A DNA stretch of 64,000 bases, taken from positions 3,782,001 through 3,846,000 of the forward strand of contig CM066306.1 of assembly GCA_033807695.1 (NCBI GenBank), read 5' to 3'. This stretch comes from Daedaleopsis sinensis (Eukaryota > Basidiomycota > Agaricomycetes > Polyporales > Polyporaceae). The position numbers were made by a program, and so were the translations under genes. Below, piece by piece: positions 33,942-43,642 of this stretch (positions are counted from its first letter, which is position 1; the number at the start of each line of letters is the position of its first letter). The notes below the pieces were generated by a model. It was not told where the DNA came from. It saw only the letters and a program-made list of their open reading frames with translations, and searched no databases.

Positions 33942-36230
33942 ATGGTAGCTTCTACATCGACCCTCGCCCTCTCGGTGATTGTACTCGCACCTCTCGCTCT
34001 CTCTGCCCCCGCGCAGTCCGAGAATGCTCAGTGCGGCGGCGTCGGCTTCGTGGGCAGCACGGCCTGCATGACCGGGTGAGCGGGATGTTCTGCGGTCTCG
34101 ACGCCGTGCTCATGCGCCCCGCTGCAGCTTCGTCTGCACCAAGATGTCCGACAGCTACTCGCAGTGCCTCAAGGCGGACCCAACGGTGCAGTCAGCAGCG
34201 ACGACGTCCACAACTGCCGAGCCGACCACCGCGCCAAGCGTCGGGCCGTCTCACAGAGTGGGAAGACTCCCCGCCCTCGGGTACGTTGCCAGGATTCTCC
34301 GCCCCGCCTACCTTAAAATGACACCGCTTCCGTCTTACCGACGGCTCATTTAGATGGAACTCGTGGAACGCCTACCACTGCGGTCAGTGATTGTAGTGCT
34401 TCAGTACACCCTCCGCTAGCCGGATACTCACGAGCGGCCTCGTGACGATCCAGACATCAACGAGGACAAGATTCTCATCGCAGCCAAGCAGTTTGGGCAG
34501 CTCGGGCTGGACAAGGCCGGCTACGAATATGTCAACATCGATGTACGTGCGCATCGAGGTTCCGGTGTTCCCTCCCTCATTGACCCTCCCTGCAGGACTG
34601 CTGGCCTCTCCAAAACCGCGACTCGACCACAGGCAAGATCGTCCCCGACCCGGCCAAATTCCCTGATGGGATTTCCGGCACAGCGAGCCAGGTGCACGCG
34701 CTCGGGCTCAAGCTCGGTATCTACAGGTGAACTTCCTCGAGCCACGAACCCTTACGTGCCTTCGATACTTACGGAACGCTCTGCGCATCTCAGCGACGCG
34801 GGCACGCAGACGTGTGCTGGTTACCCAGGCTCGCTCGGCAACGAAGAGCTCGACGCGACCACGTTTGCCGAGTGGGGTGTCGACTGTGAGTCGCCTTGAT
34901 CTCTCTCCTGCGAACTCTTTCTAACTGGTGATGCAGATCTCAAGTACGGTACGTCCGAATCCGATCCGCCTTGTCTCGTGTACGGGTCGGTTCTGACTGT
35001 GGCCCCCAATGACAAGATAACTGCAACGTCCCCTCCAACTGGTCCGATGCCGCCGTACGTACACACCCGCCACTTCCCCATATCTGCTACACAGCTGACC
35101 GTGCCCCGCTTCCTTGCAGACGCCTCCCGATGGAGACTGGTAGTACGTACCTCCGTCTCGACCGCTGCCGTAACATCGTGCACCTGACATCGGCCAATGA
35201 TACACACTGCAGCAACTCGAACTCCGCCATCCGCTATCGCCGTATGACGTACGTCCTGCACTCCCTCGCCTCGCGCCACGCCGTGCTGTAGTACTCACGA
35301 GTCACCCATGCCCACGCCCGCGCGCGACTGCCAGTGCCGCTCTGGACGCGACCAAACGTCCGTTCCAGCTCGACCTCTGCATCTGGGGCGAGGCGAACGT
35401 CTGGGAGTGGGGCGCGCGCGTCGTACGTGCACTCTCCTTTCCCTCCTCGCAGTCCACCCTGTCGCTAACGTGCACTTACACGCACACGCACCCGCCGCCG
35501 CACGCAGGGCCACTCCTGGCGCATGTCCGGCGACTCGAGCCCGAGCTGGGACTACATCACGGAGATCATGGTGACGAACAGCCAGCACCTCGACACCGTC
35601 GACTTCTTCGCGCACAACGACATGTGAGTCCGCCCCGCGCCCCTTTGCCCCTTTGCCCCTCCGCCAATCCGTTCATCCGTCCGGTGTTTGACCCGCGCGT
35701 ACGCAGGGACATGATGGAGATCGGGAACGGCGACCTGACGCTCGAGGAGGAGCGCACGCACTTCGCGGTCTGGGCGTTCATGAAGAGCCCCATCCTCCTC
35801 GGAACCGATGTGCGTACTGGTCTCCCCTATCATCCTGATCTCACATCTCACACCGGGGCTTGCCGCGCAGCTGACCGCGCTCGACGCGAGCCAGGTGCAG
35901 ATCATCACCAACAAGGAGCTGCTCGCGTTCAGCCAGGACCCGGTGTTCGGCACGCCCGCGAAGCCGTTCACGGCGACCGCGTCCGCGCCCACGACGTCTC
36001 CGCCCGAGTTCTACGCCGGCCGGTCGGTGAGAGGCGTGCACGTCTTCGTTGTCAACACGGGCGACGCGGCCGAGAAGACGTTCGACTTTGCCAACGTCCC
36101 TGGACTCGGTGCGGGCAAGTTCAAGGTGCACGACATGTGGACGAGCAAGGAGCTGGGTGTGTTCAAGGATAGCTTCAACGTCACGCTCGCGGCGCACGAT
36201 ACCGCTGCGTTGCTCGTTTCTAGGGCATGA
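33942..36230 (+). CDS. GH27 alpha-galactosidase with N-terminal CBM1
   Basis: Secreted enzyme that should remove alpha-1,6-galactose from galactomannan or raffinose-type sugars. Fourteen exons (33942-34075, 34128-34280, 34354-34382, 34454-34542, 34596-34726, 34794-34885, 34937-34948, 35017-35054, 35120-35142, 35213-35248, 35335-35422, 35508-35623, 35707-35809, 35871-36230) give 467 residues. After the signal peptide comes a cellulose-binding CBM1 ([15 protein letters not shown] through SYSQCL), a short Thr/Ser linker, then the GH27 barrel: [38 protein letters not shown], the nucleophile motif YLKYDNC, and [11 protein letters not shown] as likely acid/base region. A beta-sandwich C-terminal domain follows. 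The nucleophile Asp codon is split by an intron, and the exon before it is only 12 nt. Confidence 0.93.
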
Positions 36231-36625
36231 GCGCAACCATGAATTTTACGACTTGGATATTCCTCGCATTATACTTGGTGAATTTATGTCTGATCAGCGT
36301 ATACTACGTAGCTACTACCTGAAATTGTGCGGACAAACTCACTCATGAGCAATTGGTCGTGCGCGTGAACGGTTTGAACGTTCGAACAGTGTACCGATAT
36401 ATCGAACGCAAGCGAACTATAAAGTGGGCGTGCGTTGCCATATAACATATGCATGAGAAGACTGGGAGAGCGCTTATGCCAATGCCGAATCGGGCGAGGT
36501 ATTGTACTGAACGCTCCACCAAAATACTGGCGCATGATAGTGGAACATAAAGACGGGTTCGGAGTAGTACTGGTACAGTTATGATGTGGCTACTTCTACA
36601 CTTAATAAACCTTCAAGTTCTAGTT
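36231..36625. other. Intergenic between convergent GH27 and Hsp9/12 genes
   Basis: 395 bp of 3' flanks. No gene seen. Confidence 0.6.
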
Positions 36626-37055
36626 CTAGTTCTTGTTGCCCATGGCGTTGCTCGCCTTGTTGGCAAGCGAATCCTGCAGCGGTCGCGTCAGCATGTAGAA
36701 AGTATGAACGTAGGAGAGAGGGTCTCACCTGGTTGTGGTTGGAGTTTCCGCTCATAGCGTCTCCGGCCTTCTGGGTGTACGACTTCTCGCTCTGAGAACA
36801 GTGCAACGAGGTCAGATAGTGACACCGACATCATCCGCATAGTGATTGCGTACCTCGGGTTGCATCGTGGATGCGACGGAGTCGTAGGCCCCCTTGATGG
36901 TGTCGCTCATTTGCTCAGTGAGCGACTTCTGGGAGTCGGGCTGTACGACGCGCAACCTATTCAACATACGGAAGCCAAAGCGTGGGGCCGCGGGACATAC
37001 CTTCACGGCGGCGGAAGCCTTGTTGCTGAGAGACTGTCTGCCAGAGTCGGCCATG
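36626..37055 (-). CDS. Hsp9/Hsp12-type small stress protein
   Basis: Four exons on the minus strand (37002-37055, 36854-36940, 36729-36791, 36626-36673) encode 83 residues: MADSGRQSLSNKASAAVK, then PDSQKSLTEQMSDTIKGAYD, then SEKSYTQKAGDAMSGN, ending NKASNAMGNKN. The hydrophilic, Lys/Ser/Gln-rich sequence with repeated S-Q-K-S patterns is typical of the Hsp9/Hsp12 family. These small, largely unfolded proteins protect membranes under heat, osmotic or starvation stress and gain helix on lipid contact. Length fits the family (80-110 residues). No signal peptide or cysteines. A TATATAAG box lies upstream. Its promoter faces a gene-poor region bordering the retrotransposon. Confidence 0.9.
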
Positions 37056-37148
37056 TTGTCGATGTGGGTGCGTTTGAGAGGGAGTTGGTGAAGTCTTGCG
37101 AGTGGGAGCGGGGAGCTTGTTCTGCGGTCGTCCTTCGACGGGGCCTGG

Positions 37149-37156
37149 CTTATATA
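37149..37156 (-). promoter_or_regulatory. TATA box of the Hsp9/Hsp12-type gene
   Basis: TATATAAG on the minus strand lies about 95 bp upstream of the start codon. Confidence 0.55.
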
Positions 37157-37405
37157 CGCCCAGCAACTGTGGCCCTGGACGTCATACGGCGGGCGATCTG
37201 TGATGACGAGCCTCGACACCTACCATTAATGGAGAGGACGCTACCATTCGTGGACAATCTTTGCGCGCATGTGGTTATGGTTATACGACGACATTTGGTC
37301 GCGCAGAAGCTGGCCCGGTCGCCCCAGATCGGGCGCGCAGTCGTGCGGGTGGTGACATGTAGTGAACTTGAGCTCCACGGCATGATTATGTGCTGAAAAC
37401 ATTAA

Positions 37406-37516
37406 TTTGTATCACGCGTCACTTCTTCGGGCAGCGAGCAAGCTTCCCACACGTCTTATGACGATATGAATGCTGATTTAAACTGCTTACTGTGTTTTCA
37501 ATGAGCTACTGGCGCT
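37406..37516 (+). repeat. Repeat X, left copy
   Basis: Matches 43779-43945 in the same orientation: shared TTTGTATCxCGCGTCACT, CTTCTTCGGGCAGCGA, and further on ACTGCT(G/T)..TACT..GT and ATGAGCT(A/G)CT. The right copy has small insertions. Confidence 0.65.
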
Positions 37517-37859
37517 GTAGGAGCAGGAAACGCTTCCTAGGCCGAGAGTATACGCTTGTCTAGGTTCAAAGAATTCACTGATGTGTGTTCAAAGCAACGT
37601 CCAGAATTCGTCGTTAACGTTAAACGTTGAAACCTTCAAGTTCTCTGCCAATGTCGAGTCGCTTGCGTCAGGCTACTAACAACCACTCGAGCTCACTGGG
37701 GCTCTGCCAAACCGTCCATTCACACTAGATGGTTGTCTTTCATCTCACAGACAACTGAATATTGGCTGACAATGAATGTTGAAGTGTCACGACAATTACA
37801 CGAACTCAGTGTTTTCTAGTACTAGTGTTCTACTGCTCATTTCGCACATGACTACTATG

Positions 37860-38035
37860 CTGCGGAAAAAAGACGTTCGCACTGCCCCAATTGACCTCCT
37901 TGACGAATTTGTCGTCGTCGCTCCCTTGGCCGGAGCACACCGATGTGACCGAAGCTCCGAACAGAACACGCTGCCATGAATGCTACTGCTGTGAGTACAT
38001 ACCTTGCAAGATCGTGGATGATGAATTAACGTTTA
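37860..38035 (-). repeat. Repeat Y, left copy, inverted
   Basis: Its reverse complement matches 43950-44125, including GTACTCACAG, GTAGCATTCATGGCAG, CGGAGCTTCG, GGTCACATCGG and TGGGGCAGT. In the protein-like direction both copies give RTAP(A/I)DLLDE followed by a similar RRCD/HRCD segment, so Y may be a decayed exon. The left copy is interrupted by stops. Confidence 0.65.
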
Positions 38036-38225
38036 ACGTGAGCTTGAAACGTCGGTGTCTATCATAGTCCACAATCAGTGCAACGAATGAACAGCATAAT
38101 GTCTTCCATTACAAACCAACTCGAATGGCAGCTATATAGCGAGGACTATTGTGTAGTCGGGACAAGCTGAGTGCCGCCGTCATTGGCTGGTTTGCACCTA
38201 CCGGCGCTTGGTACATAGCTACTGA

Positions 38226-38270
38226 TTTCCCACGGAAATGATCCGTTTGGCCACAGCTCCTAGGCTCGTG
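38226..38270 (+). repeat. Short dispersed repeat, copy 1
   Basis: TTTCCCACGGAAATGATCCG and the following TTGGCCACAGCTCC match 46656-46695 (TTTCCCACGTAAATGATCCG, TGGGCCAGAGCTCC). Confidence 0.6.
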
Positions 38271-38473
38271 AACCAGCCTCTAGTTCCCGGAAGACAGTCG
38301 TTCCTTACTTGGGTGGTTTTGAAGCCAGAAAAGGAGGAGGGGAACGAACACAAAAACGCTCTGGACAGGTGAGCGATATTTCAACTTTTCAAGGAAGAGC
38401 GACGAATGGGATGACCGATGATCAAAACGCGATGACATTATACCATTTTGCTAATTATATGCCGCAAGATTCA

Positions 38474-38771
38474 TCGAGTTTAAAGGATACATTTTCACTA
38501 GTCTAATCGTCGCGCGCCCACCGCGCGCTCGCGGGCGCCCCCACGCGGCAGCTCGCGCATGAGCTCGCCGTTTTCGGACATCCGCCGCGCTCGGCACGAA
38601 GCTGCTGCCGCACTCGCTAGTAAGCGCGAGAGACGAAGAGAGGGGCCCTTCACCTCTCTTCCTCTCTCCTCACGCTTGCTAGGTGAGACAGCCGCTAACG
38701 TCCCCCCATCGAGCGTCCGCTGACCTCTCTTCCTCTCTCCTCACGCTTGCTAGGACTGTGAATTTTAGCTA
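38474..38771 (+). repeat. Split direct repeat A1
   Basis: Identical to 43304-43601. It contains a 32-bp sequence twice, at 38652-38683 and 38723-38754 (ending CACGCTTGCTAGG). Confidence 0.92.
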
Positions 38772-38818
38772 TTATTAGCTTCGCCATCAACAGACGAACT
38801 TAGTTCATCGTTTCACCT

Positions 38819-40153
38819 ATGTCTGATCATGGAAACAACCACGGAATCTCGCAAGCGCAAGAGAACGTCGTCAAAGAATGCGAGGCACACGTCGAGGCGT
38901 ATCGCAGAGGAGACGTTAACAGAGCGTCGGCTGTCAGCGGAATCTTCCGAGCCCTTAGCACGCCCGAAGGTCAGCTCGACGCCAACGGTTTCGAAGCTAC
39001 CTTCGACTCCTATTTCAAAATGTTGGAGGGAATCGACCGAGATAGGCAAGGACCGGATCCCGCTCCTCTTCCGCCTCAGCAGCCCAGCGGAGAAGGAGCC
39101 GCTCCTCAACCGCCTCAGCAGCCCGGGGGACGGGGAGTTGCTCCTCAACAGCAACCCGCTGGGGGAGGAGCCGCCCCTCCTAGAGGACCGCGAGCAGCAA
39201 GCGCCGCTCCGACCGGTGCTTCATCGTCCCCTAGTTCCAACGGGAGGCGCGCGCTCCCCCCTGGGAGAGTTCACGGGCGTGAGAGATCTCTCTCTCCGTT
39301 TTCAGGATCCGATCCCGATCTCGATCTCGGACCGGAAGGGGAAGAGCCCAGGTCAAAGCGGGCTAAGCCTAACCCCCGTCTGTTCCCTTGGAAGCACCGA
39401 GACACAACCCTCCGAGGCTCACTCAGACCTGAACTACAGCAAACTCTGGGACTCCTCCGGGAGTTCCGGAAGGACATCCGATTTGTTCGAGACGACCTCG
39501 TCGATTCCATCGCCGTTCCTTCCTTCCCAGCGACCGAATGGGACAACGTCTTACGAGGACGCGCAGTCGACCTCGACCGCGTGCTTACCGGCTATTTCTC
39601 TCGTAGCGCCGATGACAAAGTCGCTCAGCGCATCGGCGACCTCGAACTCAGCTATCCCGCGATCGAACCAAAGCGCAGGGTCGAATCCTTCGGCGACTGG
39701 GTCCTCGCGTGGGGAAAGGCATCGCGTGCGACGCGCTACGCCTTCCCGCATCGTGAGTCCGAGCTTTGTGAATACCAAGAGCACATCATCACCCTCTTCG
39801 GTGCTCTCGCCCCTGCCGAGCACAACCGCGTCATCGAGTACGACAAAGCCGTCAGAAAGCACGTCGGCACTGTCCGCAACGTGGCGCTCACGGACTTCAA
39901 CGCTTTCAATGGGATCAAGATTATGTGCATCGACTCAGTTGGAGCCGGATCAAGCTCATCAACCCTCGGCACCTCTCGACAGCCTGCGCGCGCGAGCGCT
40001 TCAAAGTCGCGGGCTAAGCACGACGACGCCTGCAAGAGGTGGAACGCCGGGCAGTGCCGCCATAGCACCGAAGAATGTCGGTACAAACACGTCTGCGCGC
40101 GATGCGGACGTGCGGGGCATCCCGAGCCCCGATGCACTCAGAATGCGCGATGA
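38819..40153 (+). CDS. Ngaro ORF1, gag-like protein with CCCH and CCHC zinc motifs
   Basis: 444 residues. The N-terminal third is Pro/Gly/Arg-rich (repeated PQQPxGxG). The middle is a helical capsid-like region running from RDTTLRGSLRPELQQTLG through AEHNRVIEYDKAVRKHVG. The C-terminus carries a CCCH finger (C-x7-C-x6-C-x3-H in CKRWNAGQCRHSTEECRYKH) and directly after it a retroviral-type zinc knuckle (C-x2-C-x4-H-x4-C in CARCGRAGHPEPRC). Such a protein should package element RNA. The stop codon overlaps the ORF2 start by 11 nt. The +1 frame is also open along the whole gene. The ATG at 38819 follows the end of repeat A1 by 47 nt. Confidence 0.87.
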   Translation: MSDHGNNHGISQAQENVVKECEAHVEAYRRGDVNRASAVSGIFRALSTPEGQLDANGFEATFDSYFKMLEGIDRDRQGPDPAPLPPQQPSGEGAAPQPPQQPGGRGVAPQQQPAGGGAAPPRGPRAASAAPTGASSSPSSNGRRALPPGRVHGRERSLSPFSGSDPDLDLGPEGEEPRSKRAKPNPRLFPWKHRDTTLRGSLRPELQQTLGLLREFRKDIRFVRDDLVDSIAVPSFPATEWDNVLRGRAVDLDRVLTGYFSRSADDKVAQRIGDLELSYPAIEPKRRVESFGDWVLAWGKASRATRYAFPHRESELCEYQEHIITLFGALAPAEHNRVIEYDKAVRKHVGTVRNVALTDFNAFNGIKIMCIDSVGAGSSSSTLGTSRQPARASASKSRAKHDDACKRWNAGQCRHSTEECRYKHVCARCGRAGHPEPRCTQNAR

Positions 40154-42011
40154 GCGCCCCGCGCACGCCTCCGCACCACGTTTCCTGCGCGGATTCGTGT
40201 GGGGCGACAGCGACGACGGCGCCCGTACTTTCGGGTCTGTCTCGCTAACTCATGAACCCCTTCCAGATGTGCCGGCGGCTGCTAAAAAGGACCCGCGCGT
40301 ACTCAACACTTTACGCGCGCATCCACACCTTTTCAAGATCGTTACTCCCATCAATATCAGCAAGTTCCGCGATTTCCTGCGCGATCACCCGAATCAAACC
40401 TTCGTCCTGTCCGTTGTCCGCGGTCTTCAAGAGGGCTTCTGGCCTTTCGCAGACGACAAGCCGGGCGAGTACCCAGACACCCACGACGAGATCCGCGCCC
40501 CCCCTTCGGACGACGTCGCGCGACAATTCCTACGGGATCAGAGGGACGAGGAACTCGCCCTAGGGCGCTTTTCCCCTTCATTCGGATCAGAATTACTAGA
40601 CGGCATGTACAATATGCCCATACACGTCGTCCCTAAACCAAACTCCGACAAATTTCGACTCGTCAACGATCAATCAGCCGGCCCATACTCTCTCAACTCC
40701 ATGATTCGCCCTGAATCAATTCGTGGGGCCGTCTTGGACGGCATTCCCGTCCTAGGAATTCATCTACGACGCTTTAGGCAACTTCACGGCAATCAACATC
40801 TCATTCTCTGGAAGTCCGATGTTTCTCAGGCTTACAGGCGAATGCCGATGTCACCTTTCTGGCAAATCAGGCAGATTGTCACCATCGACGGCGAGCGCTA
40901 CGTCGACCGTTGCAACGTTTTCGGTGGACGCGCCTCGCTACGCATCTGGGCCGCCTTCCTCTCCCTCGTGGCATGGATCGCCGAGATTCATTTTGGCGTC
41001 GACCTCGTCGGCACCTACGTCGACGATAACTTCGGTTTTGAACTCCGAGACCGCGCGCTCTGGTACCCGCCCTTTCAAAAGTTCCTCCCAGCCGCGCAGG
41101 CGCGCTTGCTGTTCTGCTGGGACGCGATCGGACTCCCGCACGACGAGCCTAAACAGCTCTACGGCGTGCGTCTCCCGATCATCGGCTTCATGTGCGACGC
41201 AGACAAGCTCTCAGTCTCCCTTCCGCTTGACCGCCAGGACCGCCTCGTGGCTACGCTGCGCAGCCTTTGCGACCTCACGCGCTCCCGCAGGCGCCCGCTC
41301 GGAGAACTCCTCTCCATAACCGGTTTCGTCAGCTGGGCGCTCAACGTGATGCCCATGTTGCGCCCTGGCCTGTCCACGACATACGCGAAGATGGCCGGCA
41401 AGACCAACAAACACGCAGACGTGTATATCAACAGCGCGATGGTGCGCGACCTCTCCTGGCTCGCCGACCACATCCAGCGTGCGCGCCCGATCCGTTTTCT
41501 GCAAAGCGCGGTATGGTCCCCATCCGACCTAGCGCCGGGCAACTCCGAACATGAGTTCGCCATCGTTGATGCCTCCGGTCGCGGCCTCGGCCTCTATTTC
41601 CCATGGCTACACCTCGGCTTCTACTCTGCCCTGCCTGCCGACCCTCCAGCGGGAACGATATTCTTTATGGAGGCTCTCGCGGTCTGTAGCGCCCTGCACC
41701 GAGTGCGCGCTTGGATCGAATCGGGCCGCCGCATCATTCGCCTCGTCGTCCTCTCTGACAACACCAACGCCGTCGCCATCTTTAGCACCCTCCGCTCCGA
41801 CCCCGCTTACAGCCTCATCTTGATGTCAGCCATGGATGTCCGGCTTAAGCACGACCTCGACGTTCGCGTTGATCACATCCCAGGCCGTTTCAACGTCGTC
41901 GCCGATGCTCTGTCGCGGGAAAAACTAGACCTCGCGTGTCAGCTCGACCCGCTTCTAAAATTATTCCATTTTTTACCCCCTCGGGATGCGCTGGGGGATA
42001 TTAAAAAATGA
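40143..42011 (+). CDS. Ngaro ORF2, reverse transcriptase and RNase H
   Basis: Read from the ATG at 40143, 622 residues. The reverse transcriptase domain carries IHVVPKPNSDKFRLVNDQSA, the catalytic LWKSDVSQAYRRMP and the YVDD box at residues 292-295 (GTYVDDNFGF). The RNase H domain begins near residue 475 with IVDASGRGLG and includes a glutamate in FFMEALAV and the aspartate in LVVLSDNTNA, then DHIPGRFNVVADALSR. This is the DIRS-type RT-RH order. No protease is evident. The frame is open upstream to 38829 through all of ORF1, so a frameshift product cannot be excluded, but the ATG overlapping the ORF1 stop makes re-initiation simpler. The stop overlaps the ORF3 start as ATGA. Confidence 0.93.
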   Translation: MRDERPAHASAPRFLRGFVWGDSDDGARTFGSVSLTHEPLPDVPAAAKKDPRVLNTLRAHPHLFKIVTPINISKFRDFLRDHPNQTFVLSVVRGLQEGFWPFADDKPGEYPDTHDEIRAPPSDDVARQFLRDQRDEELALGRFSPSFGSELLDGMYNMPIHVVPKPNSDKFRLVNDQSAGPYSLNSMIRPESIRGAVLDGIPVLGIHLRRFRQLHGNQHLILWKSDVSQAYRRMPMSPFWQIRQIVTIDGERYVDRCNVFGGRASLRIWAAFLSLVAWIAEIHFGVDLVGTYVDDNFGFELRDRALWYPPFQKFLPAAQARLLFCWDAIGLPHDEPKQLYGVRLPIIGFMCDADKLSVSLPLDRQDRLVATLRSLCDLTRSRRRPLGELLSITGFVSWALNVMPMLRPGLSTTYAKMAGKTNKHADVYINSAMVRDLSWLADHIQRARPIRFLQSAVWSPSDLAPGNSEHEFAIVDASGRGLGLYFPWLHLGFYSALPADPPAGTIFFMEALAVCSALHRVRAWIESGRRIIRLVVLSDNTNAVAIFSTLRSDPAYSLILMSAMDVRLKHDLDVRVDHIPGRFNVVADALSREKLDLACQLDPLLKLFHFLPPRDALGDIKK

Positions 42012-43012
42012 TCCCGATCACCCGCCGTTCACGCCAGCCTCCGCGCACGGCGTGGACCCTAGAGCGGCTGCTGCACGAGCGCGCGATCGCACTCGAGCAC
42101 GCACTCGACCGCTCCACAAAATCCACCTACAATTCCGCCCTCAACTCCTACCTCACCTTTTGCTCAATGCATGGGTTCCCCATCAACCCGACCGAAAACA
42201 TGCTGAGCCTATACGTCATCTATCAATCCCACCACATCGAACCTCGATCAGTTGATTCTTACTTATCGGGAATCTGCAGCGAACTCGAGCCTTTCTACCC
42301 AGACGTTCGTCGCGCGCGCAGAGCGCCTCTCGTGGCGCGTACCTTGCAAGGTGCCAAGCGCCTCTACAGCAAGCCCGTGTCTCGCAAAATGCCGCTCGCG
42401 CGAGACGACGTCGAGCGCGTGCGCGTCGCCCTTCTCAACAGCGACAGTTTCAACGACATCCTCTTCCTCGCGCAATTCATCACCGGCTTTCACGCCCTTC
42501 TTCGTCTGGGCGACCTCGTCTGGCCCGACCGTATCGACCTCCGCACTTACGACAAGATCTCACGCCGAGCCTCCGCGCGCGTGGGAACAGACACCTTCTC
42601 CTTCGACCTGCGACGCCACAAAGCAGATCGGCATTTTGAAGGGAACGCCGTCGCGGTGACCACCGCTATCCAGGGCGAGGCCGCTCTCATAGCGTTCAAG
42701 AGGTACCTCGCCGCGCGCGACCGTCTCTTTCCATGTCGCGCCGAGCTATGGATCACGCGCGAAGGTGCTCTACCAACCCGTGCCTGGTTCTTGCGACGCC
42801 TACGCGTCTTCTTCCCGCCATCATCCCGCATCAGCGGACACTCTCTTCGAGCGGGTGGCGCGACCGCTCTCGCAATCGCGGGCGTACCCGCTGCATCCAT
42901 CCAAGCCATCGGCAGGTGGTCATCAGAAGCATGGCAGGCGTATATCAGAAAACACCCACTCATCGTCCACGCGATTATGATCGCTGAACGACAGGAACGC
43001 GGCCATGCCTAA
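42008..43012 (+). CDS. Ngaro ORF3, tyrosine recombinase
   Basis: 334 residues. The N-terminal half is a SAM-like DNA-binding region (STKSTYNSALNSYLTFC, VDSYLSGICSELEPFYP). The catalytic half has Arg166 in FHALLRLGDL, the HxxR pair His278/Arg281 in SGHSLRAGGATALA, a Trp in IGRWSSEAW at the usual His/Trp position, and the nucleophile Tyr312 in WQAYIRKHP. The full R-HxxR-W-Y set is therefore present. The enzyme should integrate a circular copy of the element by strand exchange without target duplication. Its ATG overlaps the ORF2 stop (ATGA), suggesting termination-coupled re-initiation. Confidence 0.93.
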   Translation: MIPITRRSRQPPRTAWTLERLLHERAIALEHALDRSTKSTYNSALNSYLTFCSMHGFPINPTENMLSLYVIYQSHHIEPRSVDSYLSGICSELEPFYPDVRRARRAPLVARTLQGAKRLYSKPVSRKMPLARDDVERVRVALLNSDSFNDILFLAQFITGFHALLRLGDLVWPDRIDLRTYDKISRRASARVGTDTFSFDLRRHKADRHFEGNAVAVTTAIQGEAALIAFKRYLAARDRLFPCRAELWITREGALPTRAWFLRRLRVFFPPSSRISGHSLRAGGATALAIAGVPAASIQAIGRWSSEAWQAYIRKHPLIVHAIMIAERQERGHA

Positions 43013-43168
43013 CACCCAAAATAGACACACCGCGTCGAGAGTTTCTGACGCGGTCCGAACGAGTCCTCCCATCCCTACCGTCTCTTTCATACTCTTTACA
43101 AAAACCAACCCCATAGAGAAAAACTCACATACTGCACGTTTCCCTCTCCTTTTCTTTATAGTCTTATA

Positions 43169-43303
43169 GCGTTCGTACTCGTTTGCAGTCAATTCAACAC
43201 ACATTAGTCGCCGCGCGCGCGCCCGCGCGCGGCGGCTGTGCCCTGCTAAAAACCCACGGCTCAAATAGCCCGCATTCACAGGACAGAAAGCGCGGTAGAT
43301 TTG
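43169..43303 (+). repeat. Split direct repeat B1
   Basis: Identical to 43643-43777 and directly abuts A2. It holds a strong GC hairpin (CCGCGCGCG, CGCC, CGCGCGCGG) near 43212-43233. Confidence 0.92.
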
Positions 43304-43601
43304 TCGAGTTTAAAGGATACATTTTCACTAGTCTAATCGTCGCGCGCCCACCGCGCGCTCGCGGGCGCCCCCACGCGGCAGCTCGCGCATGAGCTCGCCG
43401 TTTTCGGACATCCGCCGCGCTCGGCACGAAGCTGCTGCCGCACTCGCTAGTAAGCGCGAGAGACGAAGAGAGGGGCCCTTCACCTCTCTTCCTCTCTCCT
43501 CACGCTTGCTAGGTGAGACAGCCGCTAACGTCCCCCCATCGAGCGTCCGCTGACCTCTCTTCCTCTCTCCTCACGCTTGCTAGGACTGTGAATTTTAGCT
43601 A
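43304..43601 (+). repeat. Split direct repeat A2
   Basis: Identical to A1 (38474-38771). It is followed by 41 bp of unique sequence before B2. Confidence 0.92.
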
Positions 43602-43642
43602 CCCGCCGTCCGCGACCCTTTGTACATGTACTACTCGTTACT

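Larger units (their letters stand above)
37157..38473. other. Repeat-bearing spacer left of the Ngaro element
   Basis: No intact gene. Part of it (37406-37516) is directly repeated right of the element, part (37860-38035) is repeated there in inverse, and 38226-38270 is repeated near 46654. It looks like old repeat debris that received the retrotransposon. Confidence 0.6.

Noticed and set aside
38829..42011. A single 1060-residue Ngaro protein
   Set aside because: The first 438 codons are an alternative reading of the gag-like ORF. An ATG at 40143 overlapping the ORF1 stop is a simpler start. Kept as a finding, not as the gene model.
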